A DNA stretch of 64,000 nt from Marinomonas primoryensis (GCF_013372285.1 NZ_CP054301.1:1908001-1972000); one strand, 5' to 3'. Counted from the first letter of the stretch, positions 17,465 through 27,902 are shown. Translations and numbers: made by a program. The notes: generated by a model from the letters alone, not told the origin.

Positions 17465-18142
17465 CTAGGATCTTGTTTCAAGAACGTAGCCCATACCACG
17501 AACCGTATGGATTAACTTTTCAGTGTAGGGTGAATCAACTTTGGCTCTCAGTCGTTTTACCGCCACTTCGACGACGTTCGTATCGCTGTCGAAATTCATA
17601 TCCCAGACCTGTTCGGCAATCATCATTTTTGAGAGGATTTTTCCCTGATTTCTGGCCAATAAACACAACAATGCAAACTCTTTTGCGGTCAATTCCAACC
17701 GGTCTTCGCCTCTTGTGATTTTTCTGGCCAACAAATCGATGTGTAAATCAGCAATGTTCAAATGCGTCACTTCTGTACCGTCGGTCTGGTTTCTTCTCAA
17801 CAAAGCTTGAATACGAGCGACCAGTTCACTCAATGAAAAAGGCTTGCACAAATAATCATCTGCGCCATGTTGTAAGCCCTTTACACGTTCTTCCACGGAG
17901 CCTTTAGCAGACAGCATGATCACAGGCGTGTTTTTACTTACACGAAGACGATCCAAAACGCCGTAGCCATCTAAATTTGGCAACATAACATCCAGAATAA
18001 TCGCGTCGTAATCGTATTCCATTGCAAAGTGTAAGCCGTCTAAACCATCGGCCGTGACATCGACATTAAAGCCTAGCTCCTTTAATGCACGCTTTACATA
18101 AGCAGAGGTTTTTTCTTCATCTTCAATTAAAAGTAATCTCAT
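17465..18142 (-). CDS. Response regulator, OmpR/CusR-like
   Basis: A receiver plus winged-helix regulator of 225 residues. I chose the start at 18142 (MRLLLIEDEE) because AGGA lies six bases upstream; in-frame ATGs at 18148 and 18181 are less well placed. The phospho-acceptor aspartate is in IILDVMLPNLDG, and the conserved threonine/serine and lysine lie in VIMLSAKG and DDYLCKPF. The C-terminal domain has ELTAKEFALLCLLARN and HTVRGMGYVLE. It is divergent from xylF and shares that intergenic region with an inverted repeat at 18219. Confidence 0.93.
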   Translation of the reverse strand: MRLLLIEDEEKTSAYVKRALKELGFNVDVTADGLDGLHFAMEYDYDAIILDVMLPNLDGYGVLDRLRVSKNTPVIMLSAKGSVEERVKGLQHGADDYLCKPFSLSELVARIQALLRRNQTDGTEVTHLNIADLHIDLLARKITRGEDRLELTAKEFALLCLLARNQGKILSKMMIAEQVWDMNFDSDTNVVEVAVKRLRAKVDSPYTEKLIHTVRGMGYVLETRS

Positions 18143-18218
18143 GCTCATTCCTAATGGGCGATTATTGTCGTCTTGTCTCATTATTCTAGTGCTTCAGCGC
18201 GAACTAATCATGAACATT

Positions 18219-18240
18219 TTTCTGACGTTTTTGTCAGAAA
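18219..18240. promoter_or_regulatory. Inverted repeat TTTCTGAC-N6-GTCAGAAA between the response regulator and xylF
   Basis: A perfect 8-bp inverted repeat with a six-base spacer (GTTTTT), about 80 bp upstream of the response-regulator start. Its geometry fits an OmpR-family autoregulatory box (CusR/CopR sites are similar TGAC/GTCA repeats). A hairpin role is possible but no gene ends here. Confidence 0.45.
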
Positions 18241-18387
18241 TTAATGCAGAGGTATTTTTCGCACGTTTATAAAAAACGCCACACACAAACAAAAAAAGAT
18301 AATACCGCTTCTAAGCCCATCAATTTACATTCGTCTTACTCCATCAGGAGATCGTTCACTTAATAACAATAACAAGGGATGAAAAAA

Positions 18388-19389
18388 ATGAAAAAAATCG
18401 TATCTATGACGGTACTCGCGACTCTTTGCGCGGCGACTTCTCTTCCTGCTTTAGCAGACGGTGAAAAAATTGGGTTGTTAATGTCTGATTTGCGTCTAGA
18501 GCGCTGGCAGAAAGACCGAGACTTATTTACCTCAGCGGCAGAAGCCATGGGTGCAAAAGTCTATACTCAATCTGCAAATGGCGATGTCACTACTCAAATC
18601 TCTCAAATCGAAAACATGATTTCTCGCGGCGTCGATGTGTTGGTTATCGTACCAGAAAACGGCGAAGTGCTAGGCAATGTGTTGGCGGAAGCAAAAGCGG
18701 AAGGCATTAAGGTATTAGCGTATGACCGGTTGATCAAATTTGCTGACATCGACTTGTATGTGTCTTTTGACAACATTCGAGTGGGCGAGATGCAAGCAGA
18801 AGCCTTACTTGGCTTAAAACCGAAAGGTAACTACTTTTTGATGGGCGGTTCACCGACCGATAACAATGCGAAAATGTTCCGTCAAGGCCAAATGAACGTA
18901 CTTCAACCCGCGATTGATGCGAAAAAAATACACATCGTGGGCGATCAATGGGCAATGGGCTGGTCTGCTGAAGCGGCATTAAACATCATGGAAAATGGTT
19001 TAACGGCCAACGCCAACAAAATCGATGCGGTCGTTGCGTCAAATGATTCAACGGCGGGCGGTGCAATTCAAGCACTGGCGGCACAAGGTTTGAGCGGCAA
19101 AGTGGTGATATCGGGTCAAGACGCCGATTTAGCGGCCATGCGTCGTATTGTCGCTGGTACGCAAACCATGACAGTGTATAAACCCATTTCTAAGCTGGCA
19201 ACAACCAGTGCTGAAATGGCGGTTAAGCTGGCTCGTGGTGAAAAAATCACAGTCAACGGTCATGTCAACAACGGCAAAAAAGACGTTGATGCAGTATTGC
19301 TTACGCCGATTTCTGTGTCTAAAAGCAATCTAGATTCCACCGTTATTGCTGACGGTTACCACTCTCGTGACGCTGTTTATAACCCTTAA
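18388..19389 (+). CDS. xylF: D-xylose-binding periplasmic protein
   Basis: High-affinity xylose-binding protein of the XylFGH importer, 333 residues. An earlier in-frame ATG at 18379 abuts the AAGGG ribosome site, so the second ATG at 18388, nine bases from it, is the better start. The signal peptide ends near LPALA-DGEK. The mature sequence KIGLLMSDLRLERWQKDRD and the segments VLAYDRLIKFADIDLYVSFDN and ASNDSTAGGAIQAL match XylF of enterics closely. It is the first gene of the xylFGHB cluster, whose product and regulator genes surround it. Confidence 0.96.
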   Translation: MKKIVSMTVLATLCAATSLPALADGEKIGLLMSDLRLERWQKDRDLFTSAAEAMGAKVYTQSANGDVTTQISQIENMISRGVDVLVIVPENGEVLGNVLAEAKAEGIKVLAYDRLIKFADIDLYVSFDNIRVGEMQAEALLGLKPKGNYFLMGGSPTDNNAKMFRQGQMNVLQPAIDAKKIHIVGDQWAMGWSAEAALNIMENGLTANANKIDAVVASNDSTAGGAIQALAAQGLSGKVVISGQDADLAAMRRIVAGTQTMTVYKPISKLATTSAEMAVKLARGEKITVNGHVNNGKKDVDAVLLTPISVSKSNLDSTVIADGYHSRDAVYNP

Positions 19390-19405
19390 TCTTCCTACTA
19401 TATCT

Positions 19406-19427
19406 ATGGCGCTCAATAGAGCGCCAT
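19406..19427 (+). terminator. Hairpin between xylF and xylG
   Basis: ATGGCGCTC and GAGCGCCAT form a perfect 9-bp stem with the loop AATA, 17 bp after the xylF stop. Only a weak T-rich tail follows. Such hairpins after binding-protein genes usually protect the upstream message and reduce read-through, giving more XylF than XylG/XylH. Confidence 0.6.
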
Positions 19428-19504
19428 TTGCTTCTTCTCCCATTTGTTTTTTCTCTTTTTAAAAAAGAGATGCCAAAAAAGAGATTTGAAAAAGAGGTGC
19501 AAAC

Positions 19505-21034
19505 ATGAAGCAACCCTTATTGGACATGCGTGGGATTGTAAAAAGTTTCTCCGGTGTTCGTGCATTGAATGGTGTGAGTATTCAGCTTGGTGCGGGTGAA
19601 GCCTTGTCCATATGCGGCGAGAACGGTTCTGGTAAATCTACCTTGATGAAAGTGCTCAGTGGTGTTTGGCCATTTGGTTCTTATGAAGGCGAAATTTACT
19701 TTGAAGGCAATTTGGTTAAAGCATCAAGTATTCGAGACACCGAAGCGCTAGGCATTGTTATTATCCATCAAGAATTGGCGCTCGTTAAAGAAATGTCCGT
19801 TCTAGAGAATATTTTCCTAGGCAATGAACTTGGTTCTTTCGCAAGGCTCAATGACGAAGAAATGCACCGTCGTACATCGGTACTGTTGGCACAAGTAAAA
19901 TTGAATGTGTTGCCAGACACCCCCATCCGAGACCTTGGTGTGGGCCAACAGCAATTAGTCGAAATTGCCAAAGCACTGAATAAAAACGTCAAGCTGTTAA
20001 TACTAGATGAACCGACGTCTTCTTTGACCACCACAGAAATTGAAATCCTCTTAAACATTGTTAGCGAATTGAAGCAGCGGGGCATCGCTTGTATCTATAT
20101 TTCTCATAAGTTGGAAGAGGTCTTAGCCTTATCTAATTGGGTTACAGTGATTCGTGATGGTGACCATATTGATACTCGATCTGTAGAACAGCTGACTCAA
20201 AACGACATCATCAGCATGATGGTTGGGCGTGAATTAGACGAATTATTTCCGCGGGAAGAACACGATATTGGCGATGTAGTGCTAAAAGTAAAACACGCCA
20301 CCGCGATGCAAGCCGGAGCAACACGTGCGCAAGTAGAAGACGTTAGTTTCGAATTGCGTCAGGGCGAGATTCTGGGTGTCGCGGGATTGATCGGTTCGGG
20401 CCGAACCGAATTGATGCAGTGTCTTTATGGTTCCTACGATGGGCGATATGACGCAGAAATCGAGTTGCACGGCCAGTCATTAACGATTCGATCCCAGCGT
20501 GTGGCATTAGAAGCTGGCATTGCGATGGTGCCTGAAGACCGTAAACGTCATGGCATAGTGCCAATTATGAGTGTTGGGCGAAACATCACCTTGTCCGTTT
20601 TAGATCAATATACGTCTTGGTTTGGTGAGATCAATGAAGATCAAGAAAGCCAAGATATTGATGATTACATTGCGCGGCTGAAAGTCAAAACAGCGACTTC
20701 GGAACTTGCGATTAAAAACTTAAGTGGTGGTAATCAACAAAAAGCCATTATCGCCAAATGCCTATTAACACACCCCAAAATTCTAATATTAGATGAACCG
20801 ACTCGCGGCATTGATGTGGGCGCCAAATACGAAATTTATAAGCTGATGTTTGCACTCGTCAAAAAAGGCATGTCGATCATCATGGTGTCGTCTGAATTAT
20901 CAGAAGTCATTGGCATCAGTGACAGAGTATTAGTGATGCATGAAGGCCGCTTAAAAGGTCAGTTTGACCATCAGGGTTTGACCCAAGAAATGATTATGAA
21001 TTGCGCGATCAAAGAGGATACAGCGAATGTTTAA
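19505..21034 (+). CDS. xylG: Xylose ABC transporter ATP-binding protein
   Basis: A 509-residue double-ABC ATPase. Domain 1 has Walker [10 protein letters not shown], signature [15 protein letters not shown] and Walker [12 protein letters not shown]. Domain 2 has the degenerate GLIGSGRTE, signature [13 protein letters not shown] and [15 protein letters not shown] good AGAGGTG ribosome site precedes the ATG. It overlaps xylH by 8 bp, implying coupled translation. It drives xylose uptake with XylF and XylH. Confidence 0.96.
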   Translation: MKQPLLDMRGIVKSFSGVRALNGVSIQLGAGEALSICGENGSGKSTLMKVLSGVWPFGSYEGEIYFEGNLVKASSIRDTEALGIVIIHQELALVKEMSVLENIFLGNELGSFARLNDEEMHRRTSVLLAQVKLNVLPDTPIRDLGVGQQQLVEIAKALNKNVKLLILDEPTSSLTTTEIEILLNIVSELKQRGIACIYISHKLEEVLALSNWVTVIRDGDHIDTRSVEQLTQNDIISMMVGRELDELFPREEHDIGDVVLKVKHATAMQAGATRAQVEDVSFELRQGEILGVAGLIGSGRTELMQCLYGSYDGRYDAEIELHGQSLTIRSQRVALEAGIAMVPEDRKRHGIVPIMSVGRNITLSVLDQYTSWFGEINEDQESQDIDDYIARLKVKTATSELAIKNLSGGNQQKAIIAKCLLTHPKILILDEPTRGIDVGAKYEIYKLMFALVKKGMSIIMVSSELSEVIGISDRVLVMHEGRLKGQFDHQGLTQEMIMNCAIKEDTANV

Positions 21035-22157
21035 AACAATAAAAACCAGTCAATTACAACTGCTTGCCATGTTGGCGGCCATGTTGCTGATCGTCGTTTT
21101 CTTTTCTTTTGCAACAGACGGTGCGTTTGTGTCACCGAGAAATATTTCTAACTTGATTCGTCAAACCGCCATCGTCGGTGTGTTGGCGATTGGTATGGTG
21201 TTTGTCATTATCAGTGCCGAAATTGATCTGTCCGTTGGTTCCATGATGGGATTATTGGGCGGTATCGCGGCGATTTTGGATGTTTGGTTTCACTTTCCTA
21301 TTTTGTTAACGGTCTTGGTCACCGTCGTTGCGGGCTTGGTGCTTGGTTTGTTTAACGGCTGGTGGGTGGCGTACCAAAAAGTGCCTTCGTTTATTGTGAC
21401 CTTAGCGGGTATGTTGGCGTTTCGTGGCATTTTAGTCGGTTTAACAGACGGCGCCACCGTAGCACCAACGTCCAGTTCGTTGGCTATTATTGGGCAAAGT
21501 TACATTCCTTCAGGTTGGGGGATCAGTGTCATTGCTTTGTTGTGTTTAGGTTTACTGGCTCGTGTTTACACTCGCCGTCAAGCAAGACACAAACACGGTG
21601 TCGTTAATCAAGCGGCAAAATTTGAATACGGCAAAGCGACCATTGCTGTGTCTGTTTTATTGGGCTTGTTGTTTATTTTGGAAAGCTATCGTGGCATTCC
21701 GACGCCAATTCTCATTATGGGCGGACTGATTTTAATTGCGACGTATGTGGCGAAAAGAACCTCCTTTGGGCGTCGTGTGTATGCCATTGGTGGCAACATC
21801 GAAGCCACTCGAATGTCTGGCGTGAATGTTGAGCGTACCAAAATGTTGGTGTTTGGTTTCAATGGCATGATGGTCGCTGTCGCGGCGCTGATACTTACTT
21901 CTCGATTGGGTGCGGGTTCTCCTGCTGCCGGTAATATGGCGGAGTTGGATGCTATTGCGGCTTGTGTTATTGGCGGAGCCAGCTTAGCGGGCGGTGTGGG
22001 TGTTGTATTTGGCGCCATCATGGGCGCACTGATCATGTCAAGCCTGGACAATGGCATGAGCATGTTAGATGTGCCGACTTTTTGGCAATTGATCGTCAAA
22101 GGGATGATCTTGTTGCTCGCGGTTTGGTTGGATGTCAAAACCAAAAAAGCACAATAA
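21027..22157 (+). CDS. xylH: Xylose ABC transporter permease
   Basis: An inner-membrane permease of 376 residues, longer than RbsC types because of an extra central loop ([16 protein letters not shown], about residues 180-195), as in enteric XylH. Family signatures are [20 protein letters not shown] and [17 protein letters not shown]. About ten membrane segments are apparent. It starts inside the last codons of xylG. Confidence 0.96.
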   Translation: MFKTIKTSQLQLLAMLAAMLLIVVFFSFATDGAFVSPRNISNLIRQTAIVGVLAIGMVFVIISAEIDLSVGSMMGLLGGIAAILDVWFHFPILLTVLVTVVAGLVLGLFNGWWVAYQKVPSFIVTLAGMLAFRGILVGLTDGATVAPTSSSLAIIGQSYIPSGWGISVIALLCLGLLARVYTRRQARHKHGVVNQAAKFEYGKATIAVSVLLGLLFILESYRGIPTPILIMGGLILIATYVAKRTSFGRRVYAIGGNIEATRMSGVNVERTKMLVFGFNGMMVAVAALILTSRLGAGSPAAGNMAELDAIAACVIGGASLAGGVGVVFGAIMGALIMSSLDNGMSMLDVPTFWQLIVKGMILLLAVWLDVKTKKAQ

Positions 22158-22223
22158 AACGCGGTTTATCACTCTCTTTTCTTTCTGAAGAGTTGTTTGA
22201 AGAATTTTGTAAAAGGTATTTTT

Positions 22224-23672
22224 ATGTATATCGGTATTGATCTTGGTACGTCCGGTGTAAAAGTTATTCTTATGGCGGAAGACGGGCAAGTGCTGGCGAG
22301 CTGTACATCGCCGTTGTCGGTGTCGCGTCTGTTTGATCTTTGGTCTGAGCAAAGCCCAGAAGACTGGTGGCAAGCGACGGATTTGGCCATGTTGCAGCTT
22401 GCCGCTGAAAACAATCTACAAAACGTCAAAGCCATTGGCTTATCAGGGCAAATGCACGGTGCTACTTTGCTAGGTAAAAAGGGTGAAGTGTTGCGTCCTG
22501 CGATTCTTTGGAACGATGGCCGCTCCCATGAAGAATGTTTGATGCTGCAAAGACGGTGCCCAGAAGTGCAGGCGATTACAGGCAACTTGGTCATGCCAGG
22601 TTTTACCGCCCCGAAACTATTGTGGGTGAAGCAGCACGAGCCAGATATCTTTGCGCAAATTGATAAAGCACTGCTGCCAAAAGATTATCTGCGTTTTCGA
22701 ATGACGGGTGAGTTCGCGACGGATGTATCTGACGCGTCGGGCACGCTTTGGCTCAACATGGAACAGCGCGCTTGGAGCAATACTATGCTGCAAGCAACGG
22801 GGCTAAATGAACAGCAGATGCCGAAGGTGTATGAAGGCTCAGAAATCACCGGCACGATCAACGACGCCTTAGCGAAACGTTGGTCTATGCCTGTTGTACC
22901 AGTGGTGGCGGGGGGTGGCGATAATGCCGCAGGCGCCGTCGGTATGGGCATTATTAAACCGGAAGAAACCATGTTGTCGCTTGGTACTTCTGGGGTAATT
23001 TTTTCGGTCAGCGATGGTTTTACAGCCAATCCTGCGGTTGCGTTGCACAGCTTTGGTCATGCGATTCCGAATACTTGGCACACCATGTCGGTGATGTTGA
23101 GCGCCGCTAGTTGTATCGATTGGGTGACTAGATTGACGCAATTTGGCAATGTAGAAGCGGCGTTGTTGGCCGCTGAAAACCGAGCTGATCACGTGTGTAA
23201 CGTGACGTTTTTACCTTATTTAAGTGGTGAAAGAACGCCTCATAACGATGCCAATGCGAAGGGTGTCTTTTGGGGGATGACGCATGAAACCACCCCAGCG
23301 GATCTTGTTCAGGCGGTGCTGGAAGGTGTGACTTTTGCTTTGCTCGATGGTCTAGATGCCGTGCGCTCAGCGCAAAGTATCAGTGAAAGCATTGATGTAA
23401 TTGGCGGCGGTGCGAAAAGTACCTATTGGTTACAATTACTCGCTGACGTATTTGCTGTTCCTATGGATTACCGTGAAGGTGGGGAAGTAGGACCTGCGTT
23501 AGGCGCGGCACGATTGGCTGCGATAGGGTTTCGGGGCAACTCCGCGTTGAGTGAGGTCTGCGTTAAACCTAAACTGATTAAACGTTATTTGCCAAACAGT
23601 GATAGAGCGGTTCAATATGCTGAGAAACGAGAGCGTTTTCAAGGTTTATATCAACGACTAAAAGGTTTTTGA
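22224..23672 (+). CDS. xylB: Xylulokinase
   Basis: A FGGY-family kinase of 482 residues that phosphorylates D-xylulose to xylulose 5-phosphate. I set the start at 22224 (MYIGIDLGTSGVKVILM), preceded by AAAGG; the in-frame ATG at 22197 would add nine unrelated residues. ATP-site motifs IGIDLGTSGVK and DVIGGGAKSTYWLQL are present, as is the substrate segment GLSGQMHGATLL. It lies 66 bp after xylH in the same transcription unit. Confidence 0.96.
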   Translation: MYIGIDLGTSGVKVILMAEDGQVLASCTSPLSVSRLFDLWSEQSPEDWWQATDLAMLQLAAENNLQNVKAIGLSGQMHGATLLGKKGEVLRPAILWNDGRSHEECLMLQRRCPEVQAITGNLVMPGFTAPKLLWVKQHEPDIFAQIDKALLPKDYLRFRMTGEFATDVSDASGTLWLNMEQRAWSNTMLQATGLNEQQMPKVYEGSEITGTINDALAKRWSMPVVPVVAGGGDNAAGAVGMGIIKPEETMLSLGTSGVIFSVSDGFTANPAVALHSFGHAIPNTWHTMSVMLSAASCIDWVTRLTQFGNVEAALLAAENRADHVCNVTFLPYLSGERTPHNDANAKGVFWGMTHETTPADLVQAVLEGVTFALLDGLDAVRSAQSISESIDVIGGGAKSTYWLQLLADVFAVPMDYREGGEVGPALGAARLAAIGFRGNSALSEVCVKPKLIKRYLPNSDRAVQYAEKRERFQGLYQRLKGF

Positions 23673-23678
23673 TAATAG

Positions 23679-23710
23679 TGAGCGGCGTGAAAATACGTCG
23701 CTCATTTCCT
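23679..23710 (+). terminator. Probable terminator after xylB
   Basis: TGAGCGGCGT and ACGTCGCTCA form a 10-bp stem (one G-T pair) with the loop GAAAAT, a few bases after the xylB stop, followed by TTTCCT. The T run is short, so read-through into xylR is possible. Confidence 0.55.
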
Positions 23711-23836
23711 CGTATTTCCTCTTACCGGTTACGATTTTTTCAAGGCACATTTTGTTTTTTGTCATTTTCTAGAACTTACCCGCATTCCAAGGTTATGATC
23801 GCTACCAGCGACAATAATAATGAGAGATGCTTTTGT

Positions 23837-25018
23837 ATGTTTGAAAAACGCTACCGACTCAATTTAGTATTCAATGCCAATAAGGTCTATGACCGACAAG
23901 TTATTGAAGGCATTGGCGAGTATCTTCAAGCCGCCCAGTGTGACTGGGATGTGTACTTTGAAGACGACTTTCGTTATCGACTGGATGGATTAGCACATTG
24001 GAAAGGTGATGGAATCATTGCGGATTTTGACAATCCTGAAGTCGAAGCAATATTAAGAAACACCGACATCCCTACGGTTGCGGTGGGCGGGTCTTATCAT
24101 CATAAAAGTGACTATCCCCGTTTGCCTTACGTTGCCACAGACAATGCCGCGTTAGTAAGATGTGCGTATCAACATTTGAAGCGTAAAGGTCTGCCTCAGT
24201 TCGCCTTTTATGGCGTGCCAAGCAATGAATATAGCCGCTGGGCGAGTGAGCGTGAGAATGCTTTTATTGAACAAGTTCGTTCAGATGGTTATGAACCTCA
24301 CCTGCATCAAGGTCTGTTTACCACCGCTGAGCTTTGGGAAACCGCTCAGCAAAATTTAGAAAATTGGTTGAAAAACTTACCCAAGCCTATTGGTATTGTC
24401 GCGGTAACGGATTCACGTGCTCGTCATTTACTGCAAGCTTGCGACCATTTAAACATCATGGTGCCAGAACAGGTCGCCATTGTCGGCATAGACAATGAAA
24501 GCATGGCGCGATATTTGAACCGAACAGCGTTATCTTCTGTCGAACAAGGCAGCAAGCAAATGGGCTATGAAGCCGCAAAAATGCTGCATCGTATGTTGCT
24601 CGGTTATCCGGTTGAAAACTCGCTGGTGGTGGTTGACCCCATTGGTATTGAAGAGAGGCAGTCGTCTGATTACCGAGCGTTGCGTGATCCTTATGTGATT
24701 CAAGCCATGCACTTTATTCGTCATAACGCCTGTCGAGGCGTGAAAGTCGCGCAAGTGGTTGACCATATCGGCATATCCAGAACCAACTTAGAAACCCGCT
24801 TTATCGACGAAATTGGCTGCTCGATGCACGAGCAATTGCACATGACCAAGTTTTATCGCGCCTGTGAATTAATCACCTCGACCAATCTCCCGTTTGACGA
24901 AATTGCCCGAACTTGCGGCTACCCTTCCGTGCAATACATGTACACAGTCGCACGTAAAAACGTAGGCATGACGCCAGGAGAATATCGAGTGTCGTCGCGC
25001 CTTGCTAAAGACGCTTAA
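23837..25018 (+). CDS. xylR: Xylose operon activator XylR (AraC family with sugar-binding domain)
   Basis: A 393-residue activator. I chose the start at 23837 because MFEKRYRLNLVFNANKVYDRQV matches the start of E. coli XylR; the open frame runs 56 codons further upstream without homology. The N-terminal two thirds form a LacI/periplasmic-like xylose-binding domain (IADFDNPEVEA, VAVTDSRARHLLQACDHL). The C-terminal ~100 residues hold two AraC helix-turn-helices (VVDHIGISRTNLETRF; FDEIARTCGYPSVQYMYTV). It presumably activates both xylFGHB and the convergent xylA in response to xylose. Confidence 0.95.
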   Translation: MFEKRYRLNLVFNANKVYDRQVIEGIGEYLQAAQCDWDVYFEDDFRYRLDGLAHWKGDGIIADFDNPEVEAILRNTDIPTVAVGGSYHHKSDYPRLPYVATDNAALVRCAYQHLKRKGLPQFAFYGVPSNEYSRWASERENAFIEQVRSDGYEPHLHQGLFTTAELWETAQQNLENWLKNLPKPIGIVAVTDSRARHLLQACDHLNIMVPEQVAIVGIDNESMARYLNRTALSSVEQGSKQMGYEAAKMLHRMLLGYPVENSLVVVDPIGIEERQSSDYRALRDPYVIQAMHFIRHNACRGVKVAQVVDHIGISRTNLETRFIDEIGCSMHEQLHMTKFYRACELITSTNLPFDEIARTCGYPSVQYMYTVARKNVGMTPGEYRVSSRLAKDA

Positions 25019-25054
25019 CTCGACTAAAAATAAATATGGCGAGCATCTCAAGCA

Positions 25055-25095
25055 TAAAAAAACACAGGTCAGTTTTGCTGACCTGTGTTTTGATA
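25055..25095. terminator. Bidirectional terminator between xylR and xylA
   Basis: AAAACACAGGTCAG (25059-25072) pairs perfectly with CTGACCTGTGTTTT (25078-25091) around the loop TTTTG. A and T runs flank both sides, so it can end both convergent genes. Confidence 0.88.
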
Positions 25096-25117
25096 CGTTG
25101 TACTGACTGTTTCGGTG

Positions 25118-26437
25118 TTATTTGTAGATAAAACCGTTCACAACGTTTTCTAACATTTCTTGACGGCCAGAAACGGCTTTAGGGTCAATGTTATTTTTCT
25201 CTGCGTAAGCCGCAAGGTCTTGCAGAGAATGCTTACCAGAAAGAATGTCCGCACCTAATGGATCGTTCCATTTTGCATAGCGTTGATTGACCAATTTGGA
25301 CAAGCTTTCGCTTTCAATCATTTTCACTGCGCGTTCTAGTGACAACGCCAAGGTATCCATGGCTCCAATATGACCGTGGAACAAATCTTCAAGGTCCATA
25401 GACTGACGGCGCAGTTTGGTATCAAACATGTAGCCGCCGTTTTGGAAGCCGCCGTTTTTCAGAATCTCATAAGTAACAAGCGTGTATTCTTCTACGCTAG
25501 TAGGGAACTGGTCTGTGTCCCAGCCTAATTGCGCGTCGCCTTGGTTTGCATCGACAGAACCGAGAAGACCCAAAGAGCATGCTGTCGCGATTTCATGATG
25601 GAAGCTGTGACCCGCCAATGTCGCGTGGTTGGCTTCGATGTTGACCTTGATTTCTTTCTCAAGACCAAACTCTTTTAAGAAACCGTACACTGTCGCGGTA
25701 TCGTAATCGTATTGATGCTTGGTTGGCTCAGCCGGTTTTGGCTCGATCAATAACGTACCGTTGAAACCGATTTTGTATTTATGCTCAACCACCATCTGCA
25801 TGAAACGACCAAGCTGGGCGCGTTCACGTTTCAAATCGGTATTTAGTAGGGTTTCATAACCTTCACGGCCGCCCCACAAGACATAGTTTTGGCCACCTAA
25901 TGCTTTGGTCGCATTCATCGCATGAAACACCTGAGTCGCCGCGTAAGCGAAAATTTCTGGGTTCGGATTGGACGCCGCGCCAGACATGTATCTTGGATTG
26001 GAAAACGCATTCGCTGTTCCCCATAAAAGCTTAATGCCCGTGGCTTCTTGCTTGGCTTGAAGGACATCAACCATTTCTGCGAAGTTGTTAATGTATTCTT
26101 TTAGTGAACGGCCTTCCGGGCTGACATCGATATCGTGGAAACTGTAATAAGAAATGCCCAATTTTGTGAAGAACTCAAACGCCGCATCGGCTTTCAACTT
26201 TGCCGCATCCATCTCGGACGCCGCTTTGTACCAAGGGCGATCAAAGGTATTTGCCCCAAATACATCGCTTCCTTGCCAACAGAAATTGTGCCAATAGCAA
26301 GCGGCCATTCTTAAATGTTCTGCCATGGTTTTACCCATTAGCACCTTGTTCGCATCGTAATGTTTAAAAGCAAAAGGATTGCTGGAATTTGCACCTTCGT
26401 ATTTTACAAACGGCACCGTCTTAAAAAAATCGCTCAT
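25118..26437 (-). CDS. xylA: Xylose isomerase
   Basis: Converts D-xylose to D-xylulose in the cytoplasm; 439 residues, against 440 in E. coli. The catalytic His and Asp are in [14 protein letters not shown] (near residues 98-111), and the metal/substrate segment [18 protein letters not shown] and the metal site [18 protein letters not shown] are intact. An AGGAG ribosome site lies nine bases before the ATG. It is transcribed toward xylR, apart from xylFGHB, unlike the xylAB order of E. coli. Confidence 0.98.
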   Translation of the reverse strand: MSDFFKTVPFVKYEGANSSNPFAFKHYDANKVLMGKTMAEHLRMAACYWHNFCWQGSDVFGANTFDRPWYKAASEMDAAKLKADAAFEFFTKLGISYYSFHDIDVSPEGRSLKEYINNFAEMVDVLQAKQEATGIKLLWGTANAFSNPRYMSGAASNPNPEIFAYAATQVFHAMNATKALGGQNYVLWGGREGYETLLNTDLKRERAQLGRFMQMVVEHKYKIGFNGTLLIEPKPAEPTKHQYDYDTATVYGFLKEFGLEKEIKVNIEANHATLAGHSFHHEIATACSLGLLGSVDANQGDAQLGWDTDQFPTSVEEYTLVTYEILKNGGFQNGGYMFDTKLRRQSMDLEDLFHGHIGAMDTLALSLERAVKMIESESLSKLVNQRYAKWNDPLGADILSGKHSLQDLAAYAEKNNIDPKAVSGRQEMLENVVNGFIYK

Positions 26438-26653
26438 ATCAGAACTCCTGACTGTTGTTATTTTTGTCCCTACGAATCATTGTTTTTTTAAGCGTTTGCT
26501 TCAATTACGAAATTTCCTGAGCGCGTTATTGAATTTGTTGGGGAGGCTTGTCGAACAGTAGCTCAGTGGTTTTTCGCATTGGGCTTTGACCTGATTATGA
26601 TGAGTACAATAAGATGTTGAGAGAGTCGTAGTACCAGATTAATAGGAGTATGA

Positions 26654-27067
26654 ATGAACATTGAGGTGTTAGAAAACCCAGATCAAGCACTAATCGATTA
26701 TCTTAATAAAAAAATTGATGATTTCAATTGGGCTAATTGGGAAGTAAATGAACGAGTTCCCTTAGCTGTGCAAATAAAGAGTAAGCAAGGTGAGGTTATA
26801 GCCGGTGCAGCAGCTCGCACGTTTGGTGATTGGTTATTATTAGATACATTATGGGTTTCAGATGAACTGCGTGGTCAAAATGTTGGTAGTAAAATTCTAA
26901 AAGAAATTGAAGTGTCAGGTAAGAAACGTGGATGCATTAAATGCCTTTTAAGTACGCTAAACTTTCAGGCTATGCCTTTTTATGAAAAGCACGGTTATAA
27001 AACCGAGTGGATTCAGCAGGGGTATCCTAAAACTGGTTGTAAATATTTCATGGTAAAAGAGCTATAA
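26654..27067 (+). CDS. GNAT-family N-acetyltransferase
   Basis: A 137-residue GNAT enzyme. Acetyl-CoA motif A reads LWVSDELRGQNVGSKILKEIE (about residues 75-95), and the C-terminal AMPFYEKHGYKTE is typical. A well-placed AGGAG precedes the start. The acceptor substrate is unknown. It stands alone, divergent from xylA. Confidence 0.88.
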   Translation: MNIEVLENPDQALIDYLNKKIDDFNWANWEVNERVPLAVQIKSKQGEVIAGAAARTFGDWLLLDTLWVSDELRGQNVGSKILKEIEVSGKKRGCIKCLLSTLNFQAMPFYEKHGYKTEWIQQGYPKTGCKYFMVKEL

Positions 27068-27179
27068 ATGATATTTGTGTACCGTTCTGTTAACACGTTA
27101 CTCAAGAAGGACGAAGACCGTTTTTTTTGATCCTTCGTCGCTGATTTTAATTGACAATCATTTGCTTCTTAGGGAGGGG

Positions 27180-27902
27180 TTACCTCTTCACACAAACATA
27201 AACCGAGTTCGTCGATTGTCCGCCTTGAAACGGGTTATCAAATGACACTAGGTGCGAATCAACACTCTCGAATACGGTTTTGAGCAATTCAATGAAGTTG
27301 TCTTCTGGTGGGTTCTGAGACCACATGGCGAATACGCCGTTTGGTTTTAGTTGTGCAGCCATGAGAGATAGGTTTTCTGTGGTGTAGAAACCAGCGTTGC
27401 TTGGGTTGAGGAATTCCGTTGGGGAATGGTCGATGTCGAGCAAGATGGCATCGAACTTTTTACCTGCATGGCTTGGGTCAAGTCCAATACTTGGGTCTGT
27501 GGCGAGGTCGAAAAAGCTGCCCAAAACATAACGGTTACGTTTGTCTGTGTTGAGTATTTTTCCTAGTGGGACGAGTTCTTTTTGGTGCCAGCTGATGACA
27601 GTTTCTAACGCATCGACCACCAGAAGTTCAGCAATTCGTTCGTCTTTTAACGCGGCTACGGCGGTGTAACCTAAGCCCAATCCACCGACGACAACACTCA
27701 GATTTTCGCCTTGTACTTGCGCTAAGCCAAGGGTAGACAAGGCTTCTTCTGCATCGACAAACATGCTCGACATAAGAAACTCTTCGCCCAGCTTTACTTC
27801 GTAGATGTCTCTGTCGCCAAACGCGGGAATACGGCGTCTGCGCAGGGAAATTTCGCCTAAAGAGGATTCTTGGCTGTCGATTTCTTCGAACAATAGCGGC
27901 AT
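27180..27902 (-). CDS. Spermidine-synthase-like methyltransferase-fold protein
   Basis: A 240-residue protein with the Rossmann-like fold of spermidine synthase. The nucleotide-binding strand is VVVGGLGLGYTAVAAL (about residues 70-85), with an acidic residue at the end of the next strand (LLVVDALE). DAILLDIDHSPTEFLN matches the catalytic aspartate region. It lacks the N-terminal beta domain sequence of classical SpeE and no speD is nearby, so polyamine synthesis is not assured. It is convergent with the acetyltransferase gene. Confidence 0.8.
   Translation of the reverse strand: MPLLFEEIDSQESSLGEISLRRRRIPAFGDRDIYEVKLGEEFLMSSMFVDAEEALSTLGLAQVQGENLSVVVGGLGLGYTAVAALKDERIAELLVVDALETVISWHQKELVPLGKILNTDKRNRYVLGSFFDLATDPSIGLDPSHAGKKFDAILLDIDHSPTEFLNPSNAGFYTTENLSLMAAQLKPNGVFAMWSQNPPEDNFIELLKTVFESVDSHLVSFDNPFQGGQSTNSVYVCVKR

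Noticed and set aside
19452-19470. TCTCTTTTT/AAAAAGAGA hairpin before xylG
   Set aside because: Only A-T-rich pairing with almost no loop; probably chance next to the purine-rich ribosome site.
27110-27139. GACGAAG/CTTCGTC hairpin between two convergent genes
   Set aside because: Seven-base stem with a 16-base loop and a poor T tail; too weak to call a terminator.
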